Source: Oscillospiraceae bacterium (lineage in GTDB: Bacteria > Bacillota > Clostridia > Oscillospirales > Ruminococcaceae). From it: a stretch of DNA of 64,000 nt. The stretch is taken from NCBI GenBank assembly GCA_031282245.1, contig JAITEB010000045.1:1-64000 (forward strand), in the 5' to 3' direction. The notes beneath the pieces were generated by a model, which was not told the DNA's origin, did not search any database, and was given only the letters and a program-made list of their open reading frames with translations. The position numbers were made by a program, and so were the translations under genes. Shown here piece after piece: positions 46,229 through 54,476 of the stretch; the first letter of the stretch is position 1, and each line of letters opens with the position of its first letter.

Positions 46229-46547
46229 AAGCCAGGCTCTTATCAGCGTTTTGCTGATTGCTGCGGCGACGGTTCTGACGCGCGCGCTGCCTTTTATAAT
46301 TTTCCCCTCCGGCAAAGAAACCCCGGCCTATATCAGGTATCTTGGAAAGGTTCTGCCCTGCGCCGCCATAGGAATGCTTGTTGTATATTGCGTCAAGGCC
46401 GTAAAGCCGCTGGAGTTCCCATATGGTTTGCCGGAGCTTATCTCAATCGCGCTTGTCGCCGTTATGCAATTCTGGAAAAAAAACACGCTTCTGAGCATTT
46501 TCGCCGGCACGGTTTTATATATGCTTCTGGTGCAGCTTGTTTTTTAG
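46221..46547 (+). CDS. azlD: Branched-chain amino acid exporter subunit AzlD
   Basis: A 108-residue AzlD with four hydrophobic helices, the small partner of AzlC. The segments L-T-R-A-L-P-F and Y-L-G-K-V-L-P fit the family. It overlaps azlC by 8 bases, so both are made together. Confidence 0.92.
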   Translation: MSESQALISVLLIAAATVLTRALPFIIFPSGKETPAYIRYLGKVLPCAAIGMLVVYCVKAVKPLEFPYGLPELISIALVAVMQFWKKNTLLSIFAGTVLYMLLVQLVF

Positions 46548-46562
46548 CGGGAGTTCTTCTCA

Positions 46563-46594
46563 AAGAAAAAAACCGCCAAAATTTCTTTTGGCGG
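46563..46594. terminator. Bidirectional terminator between azlD and the HPr-like gene
   Basis: CCGCCAAAA (46573-46581) pairs with TTTTGGCGG (46586-46594) across TTTC. The A-rich run at 46563-46572 becomes a T run for the minus-strand gene; on the plus strand TTTTTT follows a few bases later. Confidence 0.85.
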
Positions 46595-46620
46595 CTCGCG
46601 TTTTTTGGTTTTTCCGGTTC

Positions 46621-46851
46621 TTATTTAACAAGGAACTTGTCGATTTCTTTAAAGAATTCCTCCGGGCTGTCGCTGTGGGCTTTCAGTTCGATAGGCTTGG
46701 AAAGATCCAGGCTGAAAATGCCCATGATGGACTTTGCGTCAATGCTGTAACGCCCGGAAACAAGATCAATGTCAAAATCATAGCCGGAAACAATAGTGAC
46801 GAATTCTTTTACGTCGTTGATAGTATTGAGAACGATTTCCACTTTTTTCAT
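46621..46851 (-). CDS. HPr-like (Crh-type) protein lacking the catalytic histidine
   Basis: A 76-residue protein with the HPr fold pattern. The regulatory serine is kept (D-A-K-S41-I-M-G-I, equal to HPr Ser46), but the phosphotransfer histidine of the first loop is missing: residues 10-16 read T-I-N-D-V-K-E and the only His is at about residue 59. It therefore cannot serve as a normal sugar phosphotransferase carrier and resembles Crh, which acts with CcpA in carbon catabolite control. Function is inferred. Confidence 0.85.
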   Translation of the reverse strand: MKKVEIVLNTINDVKEFVTIVSGYDFDIDLVSGRYSIDAKSIMGIFSLDLSKPIELKAHSDSPEEFFKEIDKFLVK

Positions 46852-46928
46852 AAGATTTAACCTCCAGTAAATAAGTTATCTTGATTAAAATTTTTCCTGC
46901 GGCAGGTTTACGTCCCGCTTATAAAAAC

Positions 46929-46956
46929 ATATTAACATACTGTCGCGAGAAGTCAA
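46929..46956 (-). promoter_or_regulatory. Promoter of the HPr-like gene
   Basis: Reading leftward: TTGACT (46956-46951), a 16-base spacer and TAATAT (46934-46929). Confidence 0.5.
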
Positions 46957-46966
46957 CACCTATTTT

Positions 46967-46995
46967 TTGAACAAAAAAGATTTCAGAGCTATGAT
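46967..46995 (+). promoter_or_regulatory. Promoter of mtaB
   Basis: TTGAAC (46967-46972), a 17-base spacer and TATGAT (46990-46995), about 65 bases before the mtaB start and divergent from the HPr-like promoter. Confidence 0.6.
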
Positions 46996-47059
46996 AAGAT
47001 TAATACAAGCGTTTTATTAATTTATTTTACGGATCCGCCAAATTATTGAGGTGTTTTTT

Positions 47060-48346
47060 ATGCGCGTTGCCTTTTATACTCTCGGCTGCAAGGTCAATCA
47101 GTACGAGAGCCAGATTTTAAAGCAAAATTTCAGTCAAGCCGGTTTTGATATTGCCGAAGGCGGGAACGGGCTTGACGTCTATGTGATTAACTCCTGTACA
47201 GTTACCGCTGAAAGCGACCGCAAGACCCGCCAGCTTATTCACAGGATCAGGCGCGGCAATCCGGAAGCCGTCATTGCCCTGACAGGCTGTATGCCGCAGG
47301 CTTTCCCGGAGGAGTCCGGGCTTCTGGAAGACGTTCAGGTTGTGACGGGCGCGTATAAGCGCGCCGGGCTGGTCGCGGCTGTGCAAAAAGCAATAGGGAC
47401 GGGCGAGCGCGTTATAGACATAAGCCGCCACACGCGCGGCGAAAGCTTTGAGCAAATGCGCGCGAACGCTTTCGAGGGCAGGACAAGAGCTTTCGTCAAG
47501 ATTCAGGACGGCTGCGAGCGCTATTGTTCGTATTGCATAATACCGGCGGCAAGGGGCGGTTTCCGGTCCAAGCCGCTTGAGGAAGTTCGCGGGGAAGCTG
47601 CGGGTCTTGCCGGGCGGGGCTTTGCCGAAATTGTGCTGGTGGGGATAAATCTTTCGTGCTACGGTTTGGAACGGGGGCTTTCGCTTGCGGACGCTGTGGA
47701 GGCGGTTTGCAATACAGAAGGCGTTGAGCGCGTGCGGCTCAGTTCGCTGGAACCGGAAATGCTTTCGCCGGAAAATATCAAGAAGCTGAGCGGGTTTCCG
47801 GCTTTCTGCCCGCAGTTCCATCTCTCTCTTCAGAGCGGGAGCGACAGCGTTTTAAAGCGCATGAACAGGCATTACACAAGGCTTGAATATCTGGAGATCG
47901 TCAATAATATACGAAAAGTATTTAATAACAGTTCTATTACAACTGATATAATGGTGGGCTTTCCCGGCGAAACCGAACAGGAATTCCGGGAGACGATAGA
48001 ATTTGCAAGAGAAGCAGGTTTCGCAAAAATTCACGTTTTTCCCTATTCGAGACGCAAAGGCACCCTTGCGGACGCTATGCCGGGACAGCTTGAGCGCAAA
48101 GAAAAAGCCGAAAGAAGCCGCAGGCTTATACAAGTCGCCGGGGAGGAAAGATTAAAATTTCTGCGTGGGCAGATTGGCCGCACTTGCCGCGTTCTGATTG
48201 AGAACGTCAAAGAGGGCGAGGGGTTCGGCTACAGCGAGAACTACAGCCCCGTCAAAATCACCGGGCTTGATGCGGGTTTTGCCGGGAAAATCAGCGAGAT
48301 CCTGATTAATGGCATAGAAAATGGGGTCTGTCTGGGTAAAATATAA
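47060..48346 (+). CDS. mtaB: tRNA t6A37 methylthiotransferase MtaB
   Basis: A 428-residue radical SAM enzyme that converts t6A37 to ms2t6A in tRNAs reading ANN codons. The N-terminal UPF0004 cysteines (G-C-K-V-N-Q-Y and S-C-T-V-T and G-C-M-P) bind one cluster, the radical SAM motif is C-E-R-Y-C-S-Y-C, and a TRAM-like C-terminal domain follows. ATG 47060 is preferred over GTG 47051 because GAGG lies at the right distance. Confidence 0.94.
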   Translation: MRVAFYTLGCKVNQYESQILKQNFSQAGFDIAEGGNGLDVYVINSCTVTAESDRKTRQLIHRIRRGNPEAVIALTGCMPQAFPEESGLLEDVQVVTGAYKRAGLVAAVQKAIGTGERVIDISRHTRGESFEQMRANAFEGRTRAFVKIQDGCERYCSYCIIPAARGGFRSKPLEEVRGEAAGLAGRGFAEIVLVGINLSCYGLERGLSLADAVEAVCNTEGVERVRLSSLEPEMLSPENIKKLSGFPAFCPQFHLSLQSGSDSVLKRMNRHYTRLEYLEIVNNIRKVFNNSSITTDIMVGFPGETEQEFRETIEFAREAGFAKIHVFPYSRRKGTLADAMPGQLERKEKAERSRRLIQVAGEERLKFLRGQIGRTCRVLIENVKEGEGFGYSENYSPVKITGLDAGFAGKISEILINGIENGVCLGKI

Positions 48347-48363
48347 CATGAAAGGAAAATATT

Positions 48364-49611
48364 ATGTTTGAATTGCAGGGTAAATATAATATGGCGAAAG
48401 TTTTTACGGACAACGCGGATTCCGAGACAGTATCGCAGATTATGCGCGTGCTCAATCAGGAGTTCGCGGCGGGAAGCCAAATCCGGATTATGCCGGACAC
48501 CCATGCGGGCGCGGGCTGCACAATCGGCACCACTATGACAATTCACGGCAAGGTCGTCCCCTTTATGGTGGGCGTTGACATTGGCTGCGGCATGGAGACA
48601 GTATTACTAAAAGACAAACACATAGAACCACAACAGATTGACCGGGTTATACACAAGAACATCCCCGCCGGGTTTGAAATCCGGGAGAAAGCTCACGCGA
48701 TGGCGGAACAGACAACTATAGAAAAACTCCGCTGCGCCGAAGAAGTGAACCTTGACCGGGGGTACAAAAGCATTGGAACGCTGGGCGGCGGGAATCACTT
48801 TATCGAAATTGACCGGGACGACGAAGGCCGCTATTATCTGGTGGTGCATTCCGGAAGCAGGCATATCGGCAAGCAGGTTGCCGAATTCTACCAGAAAGAG
48901 GCCGAAATCCAGCGCAAGCTGGGCGGATCCTCCCGCAGAGAATTTATCGCCCTGATGAAGTCTCAGGGCAGACAAAAAGAAATCCAGAAAGAACTTAAAA
49001 GTCTTCCCGCGGATGTTTCGGGGATTGACCGCTCGCTCATGTTCCTGGAGGGAAGTTTGCTCGACGACTATCTGCACGACATGGCGATTACACAGGAATA
49101 CGCCGGCGTAAACCGCAAATGCATAGTTAGAGAAATCCTGAAAAACTCCGGGCTTAAAGCGGAAGAAAGTTTCACAACTATACACAACTATATTGACATA
49201 GAGAACAAAATTTTAAGAAAGGGCGCGATCTCCGCGCGGGAAGGCGAGCGCGTTTTGATTCCCATTAACATGCGCGACGGAAGCCTTATCTGTACGGGCA
49301 GGGGCAACCCGGACTGGAACTTCTCCGCGCCTCACGGCGCGGGCAGGCTGATGAGCCGCAGCGCCGCCAGAAGCGCTATTACTATGAGCCAGTATAAAAA
49401 GTCCATGGAGGGCATATACTCTACTACTGTAAGTGAAAGCACCCTGGACGAATCGCCCTTTGCGTATAAACCAATAGAGGAGATTATCGCGAACATTCAG
49501 GACACGGTTCTTATAGACAAAATTATCAAGCCCGTATATAACTTCAAGGCGGCTGAAAGCGATACTCCTTTCTCGCGTAAAAAGAAGCTGGCAAGAGAAA
49601 AAGGCCGCTGA
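48364..49611 (+). CDS. rtcB: RtcB-family RNA ligase
   Basis: A 415-residue RtcB-type 3'-phosphate RNA ligase, which joins RNA ends using GTP and manganese. Metal and GTP residues are visible: D-I-G-C-G-M, G-G-G-N-H-F, H-S-G-S-R-H, and the guanylated His in S-A-P-H-G-A-G-R. GAAAGGA precedes the ATG. It lies 17 bases after mtaB and is probably co-transcribed, which suggests RNA repair rather than tRNA splicing. Confidence 0.92.
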   Translation: MFELQGKYNMAKVFTDNADSETVSQIMRVLNQEFAAGSQIRIMPDTHAGAGCTIGTTMTIHGKVVPFMVGVDIGCGMETVLLKDKHIEPQQIDRVIHKNIPAGFEIREKAHAMAEQTTIEKLRCAEEVNLDRGYKSIGTLGGGNHFIEIDRDDEGRYYLVVHSGSRHIGKQVAEFYQKEAEIQRKLGGSSRREFIALMKSQGRQKEIQKELKSLPADVSGIDRSLMFLEGSLLDDYLHDMAITQEYAGVNRKCIVREILKNSGLKAEESFTTIHNYIDIENKILRKGAISAREGERVLIPINMRDGSLICTGRGNPDWNFSAPHGAGRLMSRSAARSAITMSQYKKSMEGIYSTTVSESTLDESPFAYKPIEEIIANIQDTVLIDKIIKPVYNFKAAESDTPFSRKKKLAREKGR

Positions 49612-49711
49612 TTTCTCATGGGAGAGCCGCGCTTGCCCATCATGCGCGTATTTCAATTGCCGGTTTATATTTTTTATATAACACTATAATAATTTTAAGG
49701 AGTGCAAAAAA

Positions 49712-50215
49712 ATGACAGGATTCAAGGCGTTCACAAAGCAGGATCTGCCCTTTAACCCCCTTATCGCGCTTGACGACGAATGGATGCTGATAAGCGCCGA
49801 AAAAGACGGGAAGGCTAACACGATGACGGCCTCATGGGGCGGTTTTGGAATTCTCTGGTCAAAGCCGGTGGCCTATATCGTGCTTCGCCCGCAGCGTTAC
49901 ACAAAAGAATTTGTAGACGCGGCGGAGCGGTTTTCGCTTTCGTTTTTTGGCGGCGGTCAAAAAAAAGCCCTGGGCTATCTCGGCACTGTTTCCGGCCGGG
50001 ACAGCGATAAAATTTCTCAAACCGGCCTGACCCTGAAAAGCGAAAACGGCGTTCCCTATTTTGAAGAGGCAAAGACTGTGCTTGTCTGTAAGAAACTTTT
50101 CCGCCAGCCCATGACCGCGGAAAGCTTTGTCGTCCCCGAAGTGGCGCGGGTCAACTACCCCGGCGGGGACTTCCACACGCTGTATATCGGGGAGATTGAG
50201 CAAATACGTTTGTAA
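49712..50215 (+). CDS. Flavin reductase-like domain protein
   Basis: A 167-residue FMN-binding split-barrel protein of the flavin reductase-like family. The phosphate-binding S-W-G-G-F-G region (usual family pattern T-A-S-W), Y-I-V-L-R-P-Q-R-Y-T and the C-terminal H-T-L-Y-I-G-E-I are present. It could be a reductase or a simple flavoprotein; the partner is unknown. AAGGAG precedes the ATG. Confidence 0.85.
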   Translation: MTGFKAFTKQDLPFNPLIALDDEWMLISAEKDGKANTMTASWGGFGILWSKPVAYIVLRPQRYTKEFVDAAERFSLSFFGGGQKKALGYLGTVSGRDSDKISQTGLTLKSENGVPYFEEAKTVLVCKKLFRQPMTAESFVVPEVARVNYPGGDFHTLYIGEIEQIRL

Positions 50216-50323
50216 ATGGAACTGCGGTGAAATAGCCGTACTTGAACTTTCCCCCGCGCCGGAGCGCAAGGGCTTTACTCTGGTTGAATGGGGCGGCTCG
50301 AAGGCGTAATTTTTTTAATTTTA

Positions 50324-50359
50324 CAGGGGCAAACCTTGCGGCTGCCCCTGATTTTTTTT
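50324..50359 (+). terminator. Terminator after the flavin reductase gene
   Basis: CAGGGGCA (50324-50331) pairs with TGCCCCTG (50343-50350), followed by ATTTTTTTT. Confidence 0.85.
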
Positions 50360-50365
50360 AATTAT

Positions 50366-50968
50366 TTAATTTTCCCAGGGACTTTCATCGCTTCTTGGGC
50401 GGATTTTCCTGTAAATAAATCTTACCAGATAAAAGTAAAGCGGCGTGCACAAAAACGTGTAGATTATTATCGGCACAAAATCCCACAGGAACAGCCGCGC
50501 CAAAACCGCGCCGCTGTGCGGCCATATTCCGAAATAAAAGAAAAAGTACAGACCGGAATAAATCACAGAAACCGCCGCGCAAAGCAGAAACGCGCTCAGC
50601 ATTCTTTTTTTGAGCAAAAGCTGAATCAAAAGCCCGCAGCCAATACAGCAGACAAATAAAATCAACGCGTGAAAACCCATAAACGCGTCTGAACCCGTGT
50701 CCCAGAAAATTCCCGCCGCCGCCGCAAAAAGTCCGCCGGCAAATTCTCCCTCGAACATACTTATGCAGACAGTCAAAGGAATCAGCAGCATCGGGCGGGA
50801 GTACCCGCCGGTGAGGAAACCCGGCGTAACCATCAGGACATACGAAAGAATCATGATAATGCTGTAAACCAGCCATTTGAGTACGGCAATAAGGCGGCGT
50901 TTAGTCAGCGAATTTTTGTCCTTGGTGGTTTTGCCGCTGCTCCATCCGCCAAAGCCTTCGTTGCCCAT
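50366..50968 (-). CDS. mreD: Rod-shape protein MreD
   Basis: A 200-residue membrane protein with five or six helices, the MreD component of the wall elongation complex. Sequence support is weak by nature of the family (G-E-F-A-G-G-L-F-A-A-A-A-G near 75-90), but its place one base-overlap after mreC makes the call firm. The first 30 residues are hydrophilic, longer than usual. Confidence 0.85.
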   Translation of the reverse strand: MGNEGFGGWSSGKTTKDKNSLTKRRLIAVLKWLVYSIIMILSYVLMVTPGFLTGGYSRPMLLIPLTVCISMFEGEFAGGLFAAAAGIFWDTGSDAFMGFHALILFVCCIGCGLLIQLLLKKRMLSAFLLCAAVSVIYSGLYFFFYFGIWPHSGAVLARLFLWDFVPIIIYTFLCTPLYFYLVRFIYRKIRPRSDESPWEN

Positions 50969-51870
50969 CAGGAATCTGCCCCGGAGTCGTCGTTTTCGGG
51001 TTCTTCCAGCTGGGAAGCCTGTCCCCTGAAAGAAATTATTACAATGACTTCTTTTATAGAAGTAATATCCACAGCAGGCTCAATTACGGCATATTTGGAA
51101 GTGCCCGTGTTTTCTTTGCCGATTTCTTTGACGGTTCCCACTGTAATCCCCTTGGGGAAAGTTCCTCCCACGCCGGAGCTGATAATTGTGTCGCCGACGG
51201 CCATCTGGCTCTCGTTAGGGATAAAGCGCATTTTGGTCAGCCGCTCTATCGCGTATTCCAGCGTACCCTCAACAATGCCAACATCGAAAGTCTTTGACGA
51301 ATATACTCCCACATTGATGGACGGGTCAAGAATCGTCTTCACCCGGGAATCCGAAAGGTTCGCCTCCCACACAAGCCCGACAAGACCGTGGGAAGTGATA
51401 ACGGGATCGTTTTTCTTCACGCCGTCCAGCGTGCCCACATCAATAGAAAACGAGCAGTATTTGTTGTCCGGATCGCGGGCAATCACCATCCCGGAAACCG
51501 GAACCTGTTCGGAATTTTTATCCTGTAGACCTGTATATTTTTTCAGCTCTTCCAGTTCCTGCTTTGTCGCTTCGTATTCGATCAGGCGGTCTTTGAGATC
51601 CTGGTTTTCCTCCCGGAGCCGCTCGTTTTCCCGGGAAATTGCGTCCGCCATAACAAATTTGCGCAGAAAACTTGACCCCGCCGCAGAAATGCTTGCGGAA
51701 GCCTTTTTCGCCGGGGCGGTCACAAAGCCGATAAAGTCCGAAGTCAGCCCCTTAAGGCTGCCCATTCTGGCCGCGCCGACTATATATCCAATAATCAAAA
51801 ACAACACGACGACCAATATCAGGAAGCGTTTTGACTTAAAAAATTCTTTCAATCCGATTACCACCCGCAA
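50968..51870 (-). CDS. mreC: Rod-shape protein MreC
   Basis: A 300-residue membrane-anchored MreC that links MreB to the wall synthesis enzymes outside. One N-terminal helix (about 13-30), a coiled coil (about 75-110, E-N-E-R-L-R-E-E-N-Q-D-L-K) and the beta-rich domain with S-S-G-V-G-G-T-F-P-K-G follow in order. mreB is not in the window. Confidence 0.93.
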   Translation of the reverse strand: MRVVIGLKEFFKSKRFLILVVVLFLIIGYIVGAARMGSLKGLTSDFIGFVTAPAKKASASISAAGSSFLRKFVMADAISRENERLREENQDLKDRLIEYEATKQELEELKKYTGLQDKNSEQVPVSGMVIARDPDNKYCSFSIDVGTLDGVKKNDPVITSHGLVGLVWEANLSDSRVKTILDPSINVGVYSSKTFDVGIVEGTLEYAIERLTKMRFIPNESQMAVGDTIISSGVGGTFPKGITVGTVKEIGKENTGTSKYAVIEPAVDITSIKEVIVIISFRGQASQLEEPENDDSGADS

Positions 51871-51885
51871 ATTCCTGCAAAAGTT

Positions 51886-52692
51886 TTATCCCGCGAATAT
51901 ATGCGCGCCTATAAGAGAATATATTTCTCCTCTTTTTTCTATAAAAACAAGCCCGCAGTATAAAAAATCCGCGCTCATATAGTTCTTATGGTGTCCGGGG
52001 CTGTCTTTCCACTGTTCGTAAACCTCCCGCGCCGAAGAGCCTATCTGGTTCGCGACAAGGTTTTCGCCCCTTGTATAAGCCGTATAGCCAATGTCCTCAA
52101 AAACGCTGAAGCAGTCCCGGCCGTCTGGCCTTGTATGCGAAAACGAATCAGGCAGATTTGAAAAGCATTCCGCAACCCGCATTTTCGCCCCCTGGTTGAG
52201 CGTCGCGTCCATCTGGAGGGAGGTAAGCCCGGCGGCGGTTCTTTCCTGATTGATAAGCGCGAGCACCTGCTGAGCCATAGCTGCATTTTCCGTCACGGTG
52301 TCTGCCTGTACGGATTCCGCCGGCGGGATCACATCGGGGACAAACTCGCCTGATGAATCCGCAGCCGAAAATGTCTCTACAGAAGGCGTTTCTATTAAAG
52401 AAACAACTTCTTCAGACGAAGCGGCGTCGGAAGATGCCGGAGCCGTTTCAGAACTGGCGGCGATCTCGGAGGAGCTTTCTTCCGGCTGTGACGGCGGGGA
52501 AGCGCTGGAAACAAGCGCAGAGGATTCCGGCGAAGCGACGACGGCCCGGCTTGACACGACTTCTTCTGATGAAAAAACTTCGGATATTATTGACGTGGTT
52601 TCTTCAGAAGAACCGGAACTTCCGCAGGCGCTGAGAGCGGAGAACAGAAGCGCCAGAGCAGCTAACGCCAGGAACGTTTTTCTGAGAGCCAT
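51886..52692 (-). CDS. CAP/SCP-domain lipoprotein with Ser-rich stalk
   Basis: A 268-residue lipoprotein. The signal peptide ends in the lipobox L-S-A-C, followed by a Ser/Glu/Ala-rich stalk of about 110 residues. A CAP domain (related to YkwD and plant PR-1) occupies about 140-268: L-I-N-Q-E-R-T-A-A-G-L, S-H-T-R-P-D-G, G-E-N, and W-K-D-S-P-G-H-H. It lies 16 bases upstream of mreC on the same strand, so it may be expressed with the elongation proteins. Its activity is unknown. Confidence 0.9.
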   Translation of the reverse strand: MALRKTFLALAALALLFSALSACGSSGSSEETTSIISEVFSSEEVVSSRAVVASPESSALVSSASPPSQPEESSSEIAASSETAPASSDAASSEEVVSLIETPSVETFSAADSSGEFVPDVIPPAESVQADTVTENAAMAQQVLALINQERTAAGLTSLQMDATLNQGAKMRVAECFSNLPDSFSHTRPDGRDCFSVFEDIGYTAYTRGENLVANQIGSSAREVYEQWKDSPGHHKNYMSADFLYCGLVFIEKRGEIYSLIGAHIFAG

Positions 52693-53086
52693 AATTTTGA
52701 CTTCCTTAAATTTTATAAATTTTTATATTATGAGCCGAAGGCTGTCTTGTTTTTGCAAGTTATAATTATATACTAGCAAAAATGCACAGCAGTGTCAAGA
52801 TTTTGATGGGCAAAGTCACAAAAAAAGAAATCCGTTATGAAATATGCGCTAATGGCGCGGATTCAGCCGACTTAGCGCAATAGAACACATGGATATTCTT
52901 TCCGTCAAGAAATTCTGGCAATAACCTTGCATAAATTAATAAAACCGCAGATGGGAGATTCTTCAAAGCGCACCGCTGGGTTTTTAATTTTTTAAAAATA
53001 AAGAATATATTTTGATTTTTAAAATTCGTAAAATTTCGTTCATACTAAACAAAAAAAATATTCATATTCAACAATAACTATACATA

Positions 53087-53115
53087 TTGACGGCGGCGTT
53101 TAAATGTGCTATTCT
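53087..53115 (+). promoter_or_regulatory. Promoter of the malEFG-type operon
   Basis: TTGACG (53087-53092), a 17-base spacer and TATTCT (53110-53115). Confidence 0.65.
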
Positions 53116-53123
53116 AAAATCAG

Positions 53124-53140
53124 TACTTAACATTTAAGTA
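53124..53140 (+). promoter_or_regulatory. Putative repressor operator
   Basis: TACTTAA-CAT-TTAAGTA is a perfect 7+7 inverted repeat placed just after the -10 box, at about the transcription start, where a repressor would block initiation. The regulator is not encoded nearby. Confidence 0.5.
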
Positions 53141-53213
53141 TCCAGTCTCGTCAAAATCCACGTTGAGGGGCTGACGCGCAAAAATTTATATTTACAAACG
53201 GAGGAATATGCAC

Positions 53214-54392
53214 ATGAAAAAAATTCTTTTTGCACTGCTCGTCCTTTCCCTGGTTCTGTTCAGCTTTGCTTCATGCTCCGGCAAAAGCGGCGGCCCCGTT
53301 GAACTGACCGTCTGGGAATCGACGGCAGGTCCTGATGAATTCATTAAGCAAGCTGGCGCGGCGTTCACGGCAAATAATCCTGATATTACTATTAAGTATG
53401 TCAACGTGGAACTTGGAGATGCAGCCAAGCAGATATCGCTGGACGGCCCGGCCGGAGTTGGCGCGGATATTTTTGCCGCCCCGCACGACGCAATCGGCCA
53501 GCTTGTTTCCGACGGTCACATCCTGCCCACAGCCGATGGCGACAAGATTAAGGGCCAGGTTCTCGCCGCCTGCGCGCAGGCTATAACCTACGACGGCAAA
53601 GCCTATGGTTATCCTGTTTCCGCAGAAACTTACGCTTTATACTACAACAAAGCGTTTGTGACCGATCCTCCGAAAACCTGGGACGATGTCATTGCGTTCT
53701 GCGAGAGCTATAACAGCGCAAATAAATATGGCTTTATGATGGATGTCGGCAACGCATATTACACCATCCTGTTCACAAGCGGCGGCGGCAACCGCCTGTT
53801 TGGACCGAACGGAGACGACCAGACCAAAACTTACCTGAATACTGACGCCGCTGTAAAGGGCATGGAAACTCTTGTCAGCTTGCGTAAAATTCTTGACGTC
53901 GCCGCCGGCGACCTCAACACTTCGTTTGCTGACGGCGCTTTCCAGAGCGGCACAGCCGCCATGCACATTTCCGGTCCCTGGAACATCAAGAATTTCGAGG
54001 ATGCGGGCGTTGATTTCGGCGTTGCTCCGCTTCCGTCTCTCCCGGGAGAAAGCACCCCCGCCGGTTCGTTCTCCGGCACGCGCTGCATGTTTGTTTCCGC
54101 TTATACAAAGCATCCGGAAGAAGCCGCAAAGTTTGCCGAATTCCTGATCAGCCCGGAAATGCAGAAGCTCCGCTTTGATCTTACAGGCGCTATTCCCTCT
54201 ATTGATATAACCGTTGACAGCCCGTATATCGGCGGTTTCCTTGAGCAGCTCAAGTACGCTTTCCCGATGCCTTCTGTTCCGAAGATGTCCGGTTTCTGGG
54301 ACGCTATGAACAACGCTTCCGCCAACATCTGGAACGGCGCCGACATCAAAGGTGAACTTGACGCCTGCGACACCAAGATCCTGAATTCATAA
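53214..54392 (+). CDS. Maltose-type ABC solute-binding lipoprotein
   Basis: A 392-residue MalE-like binding protein. The signal peptide ends in the lipobox S-F-A-S-C. The MalE-type landmarks are L-T-V-W-E-S, the A-Y-G-Y-P-V-S-A-E-T-Y-A-L-Y-Y-N-K segment, and A-M-H-I-S-G-P-W-N. ATG 53214 is chosen over 53208 because GGAGGA lies 8 bases before it and only 2 before the other. The ligand is probably maltodextrin or a related oligosaccharide. Confidence 0.92.
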   Translation: MKKILFALLVLSLVLFSFASCSGKSGGPVELTVWESTAGPDEFIKQAGAAFTANNPDITIKYVNVELGDAAKQISLDGPAGVGADIFAAPHDAIGQLVSDGHILPTADGDKIKGQVLAACAQAITYDGKAYGYPVSAETYALYYNKAFVTDPPKTWDDVIAFCESYNSANKYGFMMDVGNAYYTILFTSGGGNRLFGPNGDDQTKTYLNTDAAVKGMETLVSLRKILDVAAGDLNTSFADGAFQSGTAAMHISGPWNIKNFEDAGVDFGVAPLPSLPGESTPAGSFSGTRCMFVSAYTKHPEEAAKFAEFLISPEMQKLRFDLTGAIPSIDITVDSPYIGGFLEQLKYAFPMPSVPKMSGFWDAMNNASANIWNGADIKGELDACDTKILNS

Positions 54393-54413
54393 TTTTAATT
54401 TACAGCCTTTGAA

Positions 54414-54440
54414 ATAGGGGCGGAGTGCTTCCGCCCCTAT
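54414..54440 (+). other. Hairpin between the malE-like and malF-like genes
   Basis: ATAGGGGCGGA (54414-54424) pairs perfectly with 54430-54440. It has no T run, so it more likely stabilises the abundant binding-protein mRNA or reduces read-through into the permease genes than fully terminates. Confidence 0.65.
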
Positions 54441-54476
54441 TCCATGTACAGTAAAATAGAGAGGGTGATAAAAAAA

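Larger units (their letters stand above)
52693..53213. other. Divergent intergenic region of the CAP lipoprotein and malE-like gene
   Basis: About 520 AT-rich bases. The malE-like promoter (53087-53115) and a perfect inverted repeat just downstream of it (53124-53140) are the only elements I can support. Confidence 0.5.

Noticed and set aside
50127-50309. 60-codon plus-strand frame after the flavin reductase
   Set aside because: It starts inside that gene in another frame; the end (L-V-E-W-G-G) looks protein-like but has no start signal or known match.
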